Of a stretch of 64,000 bases of DNA, positions 52,528 through 60,909 are shown one piece after another. Source of the stretch: a virus; the IMG/VR virus record IMGVR_UViG_3300037042_004000, positions 1-64,000 of that record; one strand, written 5' to 3'. Positions within the stretch are counted from its first letter, which is position 1. Each line of letters opens with the position of its first letter. Made by a program: the position numbers and the translations under genes. The notes under the pieces were generated by a model. That model made no database searches and was not told the DNA's origin. It was given only the letters and a program-made list of their open reading frames with translations.

Positions 52528-52811
52528 TTACAATCACATCCACAGGAACAAGATCCGCTACTCTCTTCACAGGAACTAGGCTCCATTAGTATTCGTTTTA
52601 ATTCGTCTATTGGTGGGACTCTTCCAGCAGTTTTAACTTTGCCATCTATGATAAGTGCAGGAAGTATCAATACGCCATAATGACTAATTTCATTAATGTT
52701 TGTTACTTTTTGAATAGACGCTTTAATGTTGAGTTGGGTCACCATCTGTTCTGTTTGCTCGGCTAATCTTTTACATTTTTCACAACCAGAACCTAATATT
52801 TTAATTTCCAC
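52524..52811 (-). CDS. small thioredoxin-like redox protein with Cys-rich tail
   Basis: 95 aa. The start MEIKILGSGCEKCKRLAEQ carries a C-x2-C redox site, and ALIIDGKVKTAGRVP supplies the cis-Pro-like strand region of the thioredoxin_3/TIGR00412 family. The end ESSGSCSCGCDCK adds clustered cysteines that could bind metal or act as a second redox site. It probably reduces ribonucleotide reductase or other host or phage disulfides. It follows primase by 32 bp. Confidence 0.75.
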   Translation of the reverse strand: MEIKILGSGCEKCKRLAEQTEQMVTQLNIKASIQKVTNINEISHYGVLILPALIIDGKVKTAGRVPPIDELKRILMEPSSCEESSGSCSCGCDCK

Positions 52812-52843
52812 AGTATGCTCCTTTGTATAAAATAGAATAGTAA

Positions 52844-53908
52844 CTACATTGCTAATTGCAACAGATATTCATCGGTAACAGGTTTTTCTGAAACTTCTAA
52901 ATAATGAATTAATAATTTGGGTCCAACATTCACAAGCATTGCGTTCCAATCTTTGTAAATTTGTGGAGGTCTGACGAAAGATATTTTCATTCCTCTTGCC
53001 TGCATTTTTTCTATCATGTTTTTAATGCCTTCTTTGCCTGCCGAGTCGGAATCGAGACATAACACAATTTGGTATGGTTGTAAGAATTCCAGTTGTTTAT
53101 CAGAAATATTTTTGCCACCAAAAGCAGCAGAATATGTTTTAAATTCTCCAGCATAATAGATAGAGATGGCATCGAATTCGCCTTCCGTCAAAAAAAGCTT
53201 AGCTCCTTCTTTAGGCCAAGTTCCTTCTTCTATCATAGCGCTAGGAAAAAACAGAACATCACCTTTACCTAATCCGACTGTTATTTGTGGCCCAAGATAT
53301 TTTGGAACCTTATCATTGTCCCCAATATATCGACCATTGTAATAAATTAGTCTTCCATCATTGTTGTAATATGGGATTACAATTCTTTGACGATATCGCC
53401 CATTAGTAGAAATTAGTAGACCGTCTGTAGATAATTTTCTTTTGTTTAAGTATGTTTCTGCTTCTATGCGATAACGACTGCTTGTAGGTATTTCATTTAT
53501 TGGATAAGTAAATGGTGGTAGGTTTAAAAATTCAGGTTTTTTTTCTTCAACAATTACTGGTTCTGGTGGTTTGATAAATAATTTTTCTATTTCTTTTTCT
53601 AGGTCTCTAATATCATTGTTTTCACTGCCCAAAATAAAACAAGCTTCTTCAAATGAACATTTTTCTATCTCCATTAGGAGCCCTATGATTGTTCCCGTTT
53701 TGCCCGAGGACCAACAATGATAGCAACCGTTCGATATTTGTTTTTTTCCACCTTTAGTATCGCAATGAAGAGAATGTTCACGATCACGCCGACCACTCGA
53801 TGTTTGAAAACAGGTATTTATTCTTATGATCGAATCCCCAACTGTGACAACATCACCAGGGAACTTGCTTTCACACCATTCAACAAATTTTTCAAAATTT
53901 ATTGACAT
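52844..53908 (-). CDS. DNA primase (DnaG-type zinc-binding and TOPRIM domains)
   Basis: 354 aa. The zinc-binding module (about 38-69) is HSLHC ... CYHCWSSGKTG, close to phage primase zinc domains. The TOPRIM region has LTEGEFDAIS (catalytic Glu, about 243) and LCLDSDSAGKEG (D-x-D, about 283). It makes RNA primers for lagging-strand synthesis. The helicase must be elsewhere, since no P-loop is seen here. It overlaps the HNH gene by 10 bp. ATG 53908 has only a weak ribosome site. Confidence 0.85.
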   Translation of the reverse strand: MSINFEKFVEWCESKFPGDVVTVGDSIIRINTCFQTSSGRRDREHSLHCDTKGGKKQISNGCYHCWSSGKTGTIIGLLMEIEKCSFEEACFILGSENNDIRDLEKEIEKLFIKPPEPVIVEEKKPEFLNLPPFTYPINEIPTSSRYRIEAETYLNKRKLSTDGLLISTNGRYRQRIVIPYYNNDGRLIYYNGRYIGDNDKVPKYLGPQITVGLGKGDVLFFPSAMIEEGTWPKEGAKLFLTEGEFDAISIYYAGEFKTYSAAFGGKNISDKQLEFLQPYQIVLCLDSDSAGKEGIKNMIEKMQARGMKISFVRPPQIYKDWNAMLVNVGPKLLIHYLEVSEKPVTDEYLLQLAM

Positions 53909-54897
53909 TTTATCTCAACACCCCTTTGTTCCAACCATTTTAAAAAATCTTTCTCTGAATATTTACAACCTTTTGAAATATTGTTTAACAACAGCATGGG
54001 CTGTAAATTATCAAGACAGTTTATTAATTTTACATTTGTTATATTGTGATCCACGAATGCTTTGATGGGGAAAATGTGGTCAACAGACCATTTTCCATCT
54101 TTTATTTTATGCCAATTTGGATGATTTGTCAAATGTTTTTCGAGGTCAATTCTTGTATAGCCAAGCAAGTCTGCACTTTTACATTTTTTTGTTTGTCCAA
54201 TTGCCAATAATGTGTGTTTAACTAATTTTTGACAACGATTTTGCATCACTTTATTAAATTTAACTCTTTCTCTGTCGGGGTTCCATGCTGGATTATTAGG
54301 GCCTTTACGACGGTCAAGATAGGCACTGCCAGTAGTTGTTTCTATTATCTTTTTAATTCCACATTTTCGACATCTTTGTCCCATTTTGAATTTACAAAAT
54401 CTTATTATGTTTTCTTCGCCACATTCACATATGTACTTCATTGGTGTATTTGCGTCTGTATATTTATCTAATAGTTTACATTTGTTGTCTAAGAAATATT
54501 GATTAACATCTTCTTGTTTCCATTTTCTTTTTTCAAGACTACACTTTTTGCAACAACCGCTTTTTATAAATCTATGAAAGATAGTAACTGCTTCTTCGCC
54601 ACAGAAGCAAATATATCGTAATTTTTGTAGGCTATTAATGTATTTATTTTCTAATAAAACACATCCATGTTCTTCAAAACATTTTTTGATATAATCATAT
54701 TCCAATTGCTTGCTGCCACCACAAACTATACATCTATTACCCGATTTAAAATTGGCCCAAGAAATAAATCCTTCGTGCCCATTTTTACAAACATATTTCA
54801 TTTTAGTGGTATTGTTGATGTATTCTTTTTCCAATAATTGGCAGCCATTGTCCGTAAAATATTTTTTAACATACTCATAATTTAATTTTTTTCCCAT
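53899..54897 (-). CDS. HNH endonuclease with three zinc-ribbon repeats
   Basis: 332 aa from ATG 54897. Three repeats of about 50-60 residues follow the pattern Y-x-x-K-Y-F ... C-x-LL-x-K-Y-I-N ... Y-x-C-x-C/H-G-x ... F-x-x-G-x-x-C-x-x-C, each with a C-x2-C-type zinc site. The C-terminal part carries the HNH core SVDHIFPIKAF and INCLDNLQPMLLLNNISKG. HNH nucleases next to replication genes often act as homing or restriction-type enzymes. ATG follows TATATAAGAGT without Shine-Dalgarno. Confidence 0.8.
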   Translation of the reverse strand: MGKKLNYEYVKKYFTDNGCQLLEKEYINNTTKMKYVCKNGHEGFISWANFKSGNRCIVCGGSKQLEYDYIKKCFEEHGCVLLENKYINSLQKLRYICFCGEEAVTIFHRFIKSGCCKKCSLEKRKWKQEDVNQYFLDNKCKLLDKYTDANTPMKYICECGEENIIRFCKFKMGQRCRKCGIKKIIETTTGSAYLDRRKGPNNPAWNPDRERVKFNKVMQNRCQKLVKHTLLAIGQTKKCKSADLLGYTRIDLEKHLTNHPNWHKIKDGKWSVDHIFPIKAFVDHNITNVKLINCLDNLQPMLLLNNISKGCKYSEKDFLKWLEQRGVEIKCQ

Positions 54898-54934
54898 ACT
54901 CTTATATAGTATATTTGTTTCAGAAAAAAGCGAT
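54898..54934. promoter_or_regulatory. TATATA region between divergent starts
   Basis: The 37-bp gap between HNH (minus) and MerR-like (plus) contains CTTATATAGTATAT. On minus it reads CTATATAAGAGT directly before ATG 54897. Confidence 0.5.
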
Positions 54935-55111
54935 ATGAGCGATTTAATTACTCCAAAAAAAGCAGCGGAAATTTTAGGTGTGTTGCCGAATACTATAAGA
55001 AATTGGGAACGGGACAATAAAATCTCCGCCATTAAAACTTTAGGTGGTCATCGACGTTACCATTTAGATGAAATTAAAAAATTGCTTGAAAATAATAACA
55101 AAAAGGATTAA
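54935..55111 (+). CDS. MerR/excisionase-type HTH protein (58 aa)
   Basis: 58 aa from ATG 54935 to TAA 55111. It has the MerR-type winged HTH pattern: LITPKKAAEILGVLPNTIR (helix-turn-helix), then NWERDNKI and KTLGGHRRYHLDEIKKL (the R-R-Y wing). It has no effector domain, like phage Xis or small regulators. It may regulate the divergent HNH-primase operon and the following nuclease gene. Confidence 0.85.
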   Translation: MSDLITPKKAAEILGVLPNTIRNWERDNKISAIKTLGGHRRYHLDEIKKLLENNNKKD

Positions 55112-55120
55112 AATAAAATA

Positions 55121-55897
55121 ATGAATTGTAATCATATTAGTGTGAGTCGGCACGATTGTTGGAAGTTATGCCAAAAATCTTATTATTACCGTTACCATGT
55201 AAAAGTGCCTTCGCAGTTTTCCCCGTTTTATTTTACTTATGGAACAATTTTTCACAAATGTGCCGAGGAATTCGTCCGTCATGAAGGTAAAAAGAGCCTT
55301 GGAATTATATCGAAAGAGATTTTAGAGGGCAAAATTCCGATTGAAGAACATAATGGAATTATTAAATATGCTCCTAAATTACCTGCTGAATATAAAGAAA
55401 AGTTCCCAAATCATTTAAAAGCACTCCAAAAATTAACCGATCAGATAGGTTTTGAAGGTAAAAATGAGATAGAATGGTCATTTGAATATGATTTAGAGCC
55501 ACCAAATAATAAATGTGTAGTGGGGTTTATTGACCGTCTTATTATTAAAAATGATAAATACTTCATTATTGATTATAAAACTAGCAAAAATAATGGTTGG
55601 CGTAAGACCCCTAAAACTATTATAAACGACCTTCAACTTCAAGTTTATGCCAGAGTAGTTCAAAAAACCTTTAATGTTGACGCTAAAGCGGTCCAGGCAG
55701 CATTATATTATGTAGATGGTGGAAACCTAGTTGGAGCCCGTTTTACAAACGAAACGCTGCTACGAGCCGAGCAGGAGCTTTTAAGGGCATACTGTGACAT
55801 CATCTCTACCGAACCTAATAAAGCCTATGCTAATGTAGGGGAACATTGTCGGAGATGTGAATTTAATAGTCTCTGCCCGCATTATAAAAAGAAGTGA
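55121..55897 (+). CDS. PD-(D/E)XK nuclease, Cas4/RecB-like
   Basis: 258 aa. The nuclease core is VVGFIDRLIIKNDKYFIIDYKTSK (D-x-n-D-Y-K) with QLQVYA downstream (about 190). Cysteines C3 and C13/C17 at the N-terminus and C-x2-C-x5-C at the C-terminus (CRRCEFNSLC) can bind an Fe-S cluster, as in Cas4 and AddB-type proteins. It probably processes DNA ends in phage replication or recombination. A 10-bp gap to the HTH gene suggests co-transcription. Confidence 0.8.
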   Translation: MNCNHISVSRHDCWKLCQKSYYYRYHVKVPSQFSPFYFTYGTIFHKCAEEFVRHEGKKSLGIISKEILEGKIPIEEHNGIIKYAPKLPAEYKEKFPNHLKALQKLTDQIGFEGKNEIEWSFEYDLEPPNNKCVVGFIDRLIIKNDKYFIIDYKTSKNNGWRKTPKTIINDLQLQVYARVVQKTFNVDAKAVQAALYYVDGGNLVGARFTNETLLRAEQELLRAYCDIISTEPNKAYANVGEHCRRCEFNSLCPHYKKK

Positions 55898-55949
55898 TTT
55901 TAATAAATAGATTATAGAATTAAAACAAAGGAAATTTATTACACTACAA

Positions 55950-56207
55950 ATGTATGAAACGGCACAAAAAATGAATAAATTTATTGTTCATATAATTTGT
56001 GAAGGCCGAGAAGATGCCTTTGATGGAGTGACCTTTATTTCTTTAGTTGATGCATTTCCGAGAATTGGGGAAAAGATCGCCATTGAAGATGGTAATGTAT
56101 GTGAGGTCGTAGGCATAATACACAAACAATCTGTAATTCGTGAAAATGGAGAAATTACTTCTATTATTTTAGTTCCTAATGTAATGGCGAAATTACAAAA
56201 CAAATAA
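55950..56207 (+). CDS. small hypothetical protein
   Basis: 85 aa from ATG 55950; ATG 55971 (MNKFIVHIIC...) is an equally possible start. Beta-rich (HIICEGREDAFDGVTFIS, IAIEDGNVCEVVGII), ending AKLQNK. No domain recognised; no Shine-Dalgarno before either start. It ends one base before the stop of the convergent protease gene. Confidence 0.5.
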   Translation: MYETAQKMNKFIVHIICEGREDAFDGVTFISLVDAFPRIGEKIAIEDGNVCEVVGIIHKQSVIRENGEITSIILVPNVMAKLQNK

Positions 56208-56972
56208 TCAAGGCAAAATGATATAACTCTTAGGATATCGTCTACCAGGATTAATATAATCAATAATTGGTATTTCTTGGGCGAAACTATAGGAATTTAC
56301 CAACCATCCATATCCATTTCTTTTATAAACGGCTCTAATATTTTCTAAATTAGTAAACCAACCTTTCCCCATACCGTGTTTTATGTCGTTACTGGCAAAA
56401 CAAGTGCCAACATAATATTCTTTATCCAATAGTCCACCACCAGACCGTCCCGATCTTGGACTATTTAGACGAGTAGAAATAATACCCCCTACTTGCTCAA
56501 TAAATTCTACAGAATAAACAGCTACTTCATCTCCAAAATCACATCCAGTTGATATAAGTTCTTTTCCAGGGTTCATTTTATAATTATTTGGGGCTATCGA
56601 AAAATACTTAGGCTTCCAATCAGGCTTAAAAACTACACAACTACTATCTTGTCCAGGTTTCAGGCTCCAAAATAAAACTTTTGCTTTATAGGTTCTAGGG
56701 ATTAGTAATTTAATTTTATTGTGATACCAAACAACAATTTTACAATCAGCAGAACTGTTCTCATCCCACAAATGTCCGCAGGATGCAACATAGGCGTTAT
56801 TATTTTTAGCATCATAATAAATAATTGTTCCACTACCATAATTATCACCCGCTTTAATAAGAACGCTAGCGCTTAAGTAATTGATATATTTTAAGCCTCT
56901 TTGTGGAAGTGGATCACCAAATACCTTGTTGACAAAACATGCCAAAAAAAGTAAAATTATAAAGCGTTTCAT
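56208..56972 (-). CDS. secreted trypsin-like serine protease
   Basis: 254 aa. A signal peptide is clear: MKRFIILLFLACFVNKVFG (1-19). The S1-type catalytic triad is visible in order: His67 in VASCGHLWD, Asp109 in GQDSSCVVF and Ser177 in GRSGGGLLD. It is likely exported to the host envelope or medium. Phage-encoded, signal-bearing S1 proteases are uncommon; roles could be in lysis, processing of envelope proteins or exclusion of rivals. The start is divergent from 56984. Confidence 0.8.
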   Translation of the reverse strand: MKRFIILLFLACFVNKVFGDPLPQRGLKYINYLSASVLIKAGDNYGSGTIIYYDAKNNNAYVASCGHLWDENSSADCKIVVWYHNKIKLLIPRTYKAKVLFWSLKPGQDSSCVVFKPDWKPKYFSIAPNNYKMNPGKELISTGCDFGDEVAVYSVEFIEQVGGIISTRLNSPRSGRSGGGLLDKEYYVGTCFASNDIKHGMGKGWFTNLENIRAVYKRNGYGWLVNSYSFAQEIPIIDYINPGRRYPKSYIILP

Positions 56973-56983
56973 ATAAATTATAT
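56973..56983. promoter_or_regulatory. AT-only 11-bp gap between divergent starts
   Basis: ATAAATTATAT separates ATG 56972 (minus) from ATG 56984 (plus). No Shine-Dalgarno on either side. TATATAATT-like sequence on minus and TTATAT on plus fit the box pattern, partly overlapping the start codons. Confidence 0.4.
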
Positions 56984-57466
56984 ATGTCTATATTAATTGT
57001 GTCTCATAATATTTATCTAACTAGAGAAGAAAGATATTCTCTGGTCTCTAAAATCCCAATAGAGGTAGTTGGAGTAAGTATTCCTGTATGGGCCAAAGAA
57101 GGGGTTACTACAGAACCAGCAAAAGAGGTTTTTTGCAAATATGAAATATCAGACAATGGATCGAAAAAATTAGTTAGTTTTTCGAATAATAAATATCAAA
57201 TTGTTTTGCCAAGTTCTAATGGTCATATTGTATCAAGACCAACAAACGAAGAATGGCGACAGATAAGTAAAGAAAACCAAGAACTTTGGTATGAACACCA
57301 TCAACCTATTCCGACTTCTAAAAATCTTTTAGATATGAAAGACGGTGGTGCAGCTTATTTGAAGTTTAGGTATAGAACTATAATTGTTAAAGAAGAACAA
57401 AAAACCCCAGTTTTCCATTTTGTAGAGATTAAACCAATAGAAATTTTATTAGAATCACTTACTTAA
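56984..57466 (+). CDS. hypothetical protein
   Basis: 160 aa, MSILIVSHNIYLTREE... A beta-rich N-terminal half (IPIEVVGVSIPVW), then EEWRQISKENQELWYEHHQP and a C-terminal strand region. Not recognised. It ends in a TTAA stop shared with the convergent gene 57463. Confidence 0.55.
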   Translation: MSILIVSHNIYLTREERYSLVSKIPIEVVGVSIPVWAKEGVTTEPAKEVFCKYEISDNGSKKLVSFSNNKYQIVLPSSNGHIVSRPTNEEWRQISKENQELWYEHHQPIPTSKNLLDMKDGGAAYLKFRYRTIIVKEEQKTPVFHFVEIKPIEILLESLT

Positions 57467-57969
57467 GGCGGGCAATCTCTCAAAGATATGCCCATTCTTA
57501 CATATATGCTTTGTCCACTAGTAACAGTCACACTATCTGTTAAAGCTACCGAGGAAATCAAATAACCAGTTGCATCTCCTTCATCAGTTAGGAAAAGATT
57601 TTGAACTGGTCCCCAACTACCACCAGTAGCCGAGAAAATTAAAATTGGACTTCTTGCGACTGTAATTCCACCTACTTCTGTCATGACAAACGTAGTAGAA
57701 GTAACCTGTTGTCTAGAATAGCCATTAATAGCTGGTTCGGCTATCAAAGACCCCATAGTTTGGGCAGCGGTTAGCGAGGATCTATTATCCAGGCCAAAAA
57801 AATACTTCTCTGGTATGCTTACACCATTGAAAAGAACCCCTAAGAAGAATTCTTCTCCAGTTGTGTGGATCATGTTTTTGAGATTTCTTTTTTCCCAAAT
57901 AACCTCGTTTTCTTTAGAAACAAGTTTAATTTCTTCAATGGTAATAATACCGTGCCAATTCTTATTCAT
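57463..57969 (-). CDS. tail-appendage-like protein
   Basis: 168 aa. The pattern LKNMIHTTGEEFFLGVLFNGVSIPEKYFFGLDNRS ... GISLRD resembles phage appendage proteins (N-x-I/V-x-x-x-G ... FFG), and the fold seems shared with 32357. It lies outside the tail operon in the accessory region, so it may be a moron-type surface protein or a duplicated fibre part. ATG 57969 follows CACTATATATTACT without Shine-Dalgarno. Confidence 0.5.
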   Translation of the reverse strand: MNKNWHGIITIEEIKLVSKENEVIWEKRNLKNMIHTTGEEFFLGVLFNGVSIPEKYFFGLDNRSSLTAAQTMGSLIAEPAINGYSRQQVTSTTFVMTEVGGITVARSPILIFSATGGSWGPVQNLFLTDEGDATGYLISSVALTDSVTVTSGQSIYVRMGISLRDCPP

Positions 57970-57984
57970 AGTAATATATAGTGT
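57970..57984. promoter_or_regulatory. 15-bp bidirectional TATATA promoter
   Basis: AGTAATATATAGTGT lies between ATG 57969 (minus) and ATG 57985 (plus). It is nearly identical to the 14-bp gap at 63052-63065 (ACAATATATAGTGT). Neither side has a Shine-Dalgarno. Confidence 0.65.
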
Positions 57985-58191
57985 ATGCGATTATCTTTTC
58001 GAAACTGGTTAGAGGGTCAAACATTGGGTGGTGGTATAAGTCCACCACCCCAATCTCCAGTAGATCCAGAACCAGCACCCGGACAAAGTACGGGAGCCTT
58101 TTGGGATTGGAGCAAGAAAAAATTACCTCCAACTAAAAGGACTCCAGAAAATGCGTGGGAAAAAATGAAAACTAAAAAATCAAAGGTCTGA
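57985..58191 (+). CDS. small leader-bearing Pro-rich protein
   Basis: 68 aa. It starts MRLSFRNWLEGQTLGGG, a clear member of the leader family, followed by a Pro/Gly/Ser-rich segment and a Lys-rich C-terminus (KMKTKKSKV). This small, basic, linker-like body resembles T4 internal proteins that bind DNA in the head. Candidate internal protein. It overlaps the convergent acidic gene by 12 bp. Confidence 0.6.
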   Translation: MRLSFRNWLEGQTLGGGISPPPQSPVDPEPAPGQSTGAFWDWSKKKLPPTKRTPENAWEKMKTKKSKV

Positions 58192-58368
58192 ATCGCCATC
58201 TTCCCATTCGTCTTCCTCTTCATCCCACTCTTCATCTTCTTCTTCGTCATCTTCATCTAAATCATCATCCCATTCGTCTTCATCATCTTCTGTTTCATAA
58301 GGATCAAATTCTTCTTCTTCATCTTCGTCATAATCATCTTGATACAAATTGTTTTCTCTGCTTTTCAT
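58180..58368 (-). CDS. extremely acidic small protein (possible DNA mimic)
   Basis: 62 aa, about two thirds Asp and Glu, with regular W, Y and F residues. AGGAGATAG upstream of ATG 58368 supports translation. Such composition is typical of DNA mimics (for example Ocr- or ArdA-type inhibitors) and of histone-like chaperones; no family match is claimed. Its antisense shadow (58017-58256) is not a gene. Confidence 0.65.
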   Translation of the reverse strand: MKSRENNLYQDDYDEDEEEEFDPYETEDDEDEWDDDLDEDDEEEDEEWDEEEDEWEDGDSDL

Positions 58369-58402
58369 GAACTATCTCCTATATAATATAAAGGTGTCGC
58401 AT
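58369..58402. promoter_or_regulatory. divergent promoter region with TATATAAT
   Basis: CCTATATAATATAAAGGTGTCGC lies between ATG 58368 (minus) and ATG 58403 (plus). AAGGTG serves the plus gene and AGGAGA (on minus) the acidic gene, so here mRNAs may have short leaders. Confidence 0.5.
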
Positions 58403-58888
58403 ATGAACAATGTAGTTAAGTTATTATCAGTTTTCTTTGTAGTTTTTATTATTGGTTGTGGGGCAAATCTTTTTATTGGCGGTCTTGTTAATGGTGCTAT
58501 AGATTTTTATCTTGTATGGAAAGATGGCGAGGCCCATAAATGCTATGATTATGATGTTTTTATCATTCGTAATTCTGTCATAATGGCTCTTGAAGAAATG
58601 AAAATACCTATCACAGAATTAGGCGATAATAAAATTATAGCTGGTGAAAAAGAACGATTCAAGATAAAAATAGAAAAAATTCAGTCAAATATAACAAAAT
58701 TAAGTGTTAGAATTAACTTCATGGGTGATAAACCATATGCAGAATTATTATATCAACTTGTAGATGACCATTTAAATACAATTGATTTTCAAAAACCAAT
58801 TCCTCAATTATCTCCAGTTCCTAAACAAATAATTCCCAAACAAACAATGCCAATTAGAAGGCGATTGTTTAGGAGAAACATGGTATGA
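58403..58888 (+). CDS. DUF3568-type lipoprotein
   Basis: 161 aa from ATG 58403. Signal and lipobox: VVKLLSVFFVVFIIGC with Cys19 as lipidation site. The body (MALEEMKIPITELGDN-like, then VRINFMGDKPYAELLYQLVDDHL) fits DUF3568 lipoproteins of unknown function. It would be exported and anchored in the host membrane, possibly blocking entry of other phages, a common role for phage lipoproteins. It overlaps the next gene by 4 bp. Confidence 0.6.
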   Translation: MNNVVKLLSVFFVVFIIGCGANLFIGGLVNGAIDFYLVWKDGEAHKCYDYDVFIIRNSVIMALEEMKIPITELGDNKIIAGEKERFKIKIEKIQSNITKLSVRINFMGDKPYAELLYQLVDDHLNTIDFQKPIPQLSPVPKQIIPKQTMPIRRRLFRRNMV

Positions 58889-59517
58889 CATTTAAATTAT
58901 GGTTAGAAGCCCAATTGGCTTATGATATGCGTAATTTGGATAATCCAGATGCTGGTGATCCAAATTGGCTTACAAATGATAAAAAAAACAAATTGCGAGG
59001 ATTATATGCTGGACCGACTCCCAAAAAAGGTATGCACGAATTAAAAGTTTGGTGGAATCAAGCCGTAGATAGAAATTTTATTCAATCGGTCACAACTATT
59101 CATTTTGGTCATGCTGATAGAATTGATAAAGAAATACAAGGCAATAAAAATGATGATCTCTCATGCATAGGCTACATTAATCCACCGTATAAAAACAATT
59201 GGGTGGGCAATTGCGGAATAATAGTAAAAGGTCATATTACTCTAGCAGGTAATTCTGACCTTCAGAGTAATCAATGGGTGATAAGAACTCGTACAGGTCG
59301 TCGCAAATATTCAGAATATTATAGAGATTTTATTATTGATAAAAATACTTTTGTGCCACCATCGGGAAGAAAATACAATGAATTTTTAGTGGCAAATTGG
59401 TCACCTATTGCCGTAGTGGTAAGTGGTGACAATCTTGATTCTTCTATGACGCCACAACAATTGTCCCAAAAATATAAATTACCATTATTAGATGAGAGTG
59501 GGCAGCGTTTAGCTTAA
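58885..59517 (+). CDS. leader-bearing hypothetical protein
   Basis: 210 aa. It starts MTFKLWLEAQLAYDMRN. The body has HFGHADRIDKEIQGN, a central beta region (NCGIIVKGHITLAGNSDLQSNQW) and YNEFLVANWSPIAVVVS. I do not recognise the fold with confidence. GGAGAAACATGGT upstream and a 4-bp overlap with the lipoprotein gene support the start. The TTAA stop is shared with the convergent metalloprotease. Confidence 0.55.
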   Translation: MTFKLWLEAQLAYDMRNLDNPDAGDPNWLTNDKKNKLRGLYAGPTPKKGMHELKVWWNQAVDRNFIQSVTTIHFGHADRIDKEIQGNKNDDLSCIGYINPPYKNNWVGNCGIIVKGHITLAGNSDLQSNQWVIRTRTGRRKYSEYYRDFIIDKNTFVPPSGRKYNEFLVANWSPIAVVVSGDNLDSSMTPQQLSQKYKLPLLDESGQRLA

Positions 59518-60881
59518 ATTACAAATTTTCTAACCAATTTGTTGTTTTGGACATCCCACATTTCATTAGATCCAATATTTTCAATAGTTGATACGCTAGT
59601 AATCGCAGCTTCTGCCATCTCTTCTTCACTTGAAGAAATTTCTTCTGTTATATTGCCACGTTTGTCTAATGTAAAATATTTATCTGCTGGGACTTCAACC
59701 TCTATATTGGTAATATCTAGCCCATTAGCTAACATGCTTACTCCTTTATAAAATTTAGACAATTTAATCATTTTTGTTTGTGGAACAAGTATACCATTAT
59801 CAAAGTTTATAACATCATGTGCGCCTTCAATATCATCTTTACAGATATTCCTCATCATTTTAACATCTGGGCTTTTAATGCCTTTATTGAGAAATTCGGC
59901 TATCATTACATCCTGATAAGGTCGTCCAGCGGTCATGTCTAACTGCAACATCATATCTGCAATTGCCTGGGTATACTTTACAACTCTAGGCGTTTTAATA
60001 ACAGCTTGTGCCAAATAAGCATACGCAGCATCCCTAGCTGTCTTTAAAGCCGTCATTTGGTCTTTACCGTTCGATTTTTCTTTTTCATAAATCCCAACCA
60101 TAATATTCCACCATGCACCTAAAAAGACTCTGCCAAAACTATGGCATTCACTACTTAATTGATTATCTGACGATTCCTTTGGCAAACCTTCTGGCGGAAC
60201 ATATCTAAAATTATTATTTGCATCTCGTAAAGCATAAGATAGTGTAGCTCCTAAATCATGTAAAATTTGACCAGCTTGTTCCGCCAAGGAAGACAAAGAA
60301 TTTGTCTTCCTTAAATCACCACCACAATCTGCTAAGGCTCTATTCAACAATTCATCAAATTGCATTGATGTTATAATGGCAGAAATATCGGAAAACGCTT
60401 CGTGAAAAGCCCAAATTTCCAATGCTTGTACACTCCAGAAATCAGGTCTAACAGCATCTAAAATTGCGTGACCTTGTTCATGTGCCACAACATTGGCAGA
60501 TTCTACCATAAAAATTTGTCTTTTAGATTTATCAATAAAAGAGAAAAATTTTATATTAGCTCTGTCATAATAAGCATTAAGTTCGTTGCCTGCTCTAGGA
60601 AAAACTTTAAGGGTATTGGTTGCAGCCCATTTTTTTAAAGGTAGATATTTGCTAGCATAATCTAACCCAGCAACCATTGTAATAACAGCGCCATTTGCTT
60701 GTCCTTCTAATGTGCCGAGATTGGCTGCTTGGCCTTTAAATCCTGCTACTGACAATTTCATTGTTTCTGGCAAATTTGGTAATGTTGCTTTTTTAACAAG
60801 TTGAATGGCGGGATCATCTAGAAAATAATCTGTAATAACTGGTGTGGCAAAGAACCGTTTGATGTTGTTAATAATTTGCAT
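59514..60881 (-). CDS. gluzincin-type metalloprotease
   Basis: 455 aa behind AGAAAGGAGAG. VVAHEQGHAILD (HExxH at 134-138) plus HEAFSDISAII (third-ligand Glu at 161) match the thermolysin-like M4/M36-type arrangement. The N-terminal 130 residues are beta-rich, and a C-terminal extension (about 370-455) of acidic and Ser-rich sequence is unrecognised. No signal peptide is seen, so export is unlikely unless it is virion-borne. Substrate unknown. Confidence 0.75.
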   Translation of the reverse strand: MQIINNIKRFFATPVITDYFLDDPAIQLVKKATLPNLPETMKLSVAGFKGQAANLGTLEGQANGAVITMVAGLDYASKYLPLKKWAATNTLKVFPRAGNELNAYYDRANIKFFSFIDKSKRQIFMVESANVVAHEQGHAILDAVRPDFWSVQALEIWAFHEAFSDISAIITSMQFDELLNRALADCGGDLRKTNSLSSLAEQAGQILHDLGATLSYALRDANNNFRYVPPEGLPKESSDNQLSSECHSFGRVFLGAWWNIMVGIYEKEKSNGKDQMTALKTARDAAYAYLAQAVIKTPRVVKYTQAIADMMLQLDMTAGRPYQDVMIAEFLNKGIKSPDVKMMRNICKDDIEGAHDVINFDNGILVPQTKMIKLSKFYKGVSMLANGLDITNIEVEVPADKYFTLDKRGNITEEISSSEEEMAEAAITSVSTIENIGSNEMWDVQNNKLVRKFVI

Positions 60882-60909
60882 TTTGTCTCTCCTTTCTATT
60901 ATATATTAT
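60882..60909. promoter_or_regulatory. divergent promoter with TATATA
   Basis: CTATTATATATTAT directly precedes ATG 60910 (plus, no Shine-Dalgarno). On minus the same sequence precedes AGAAAGGAGAG and ATG 60881. One side looks leaderless, the other has a ribosome site. Confidence 0.55.

Noticed and set aside
52524-52811. glutaredoxin/NrdH assignment
   Set aside because: C-x2-C with GCEKC and the downstream pattern fit the thioredoxin_3 type better than the C-P-Y-C or C-V-Q-C sites of glutaredoxin/NrdH.
58017-58256. second small gene opposite the 68-aa leader gene
   Set aside because: It overlaps both the leader gene and the acidic gene almost completely and has no ribosome site.
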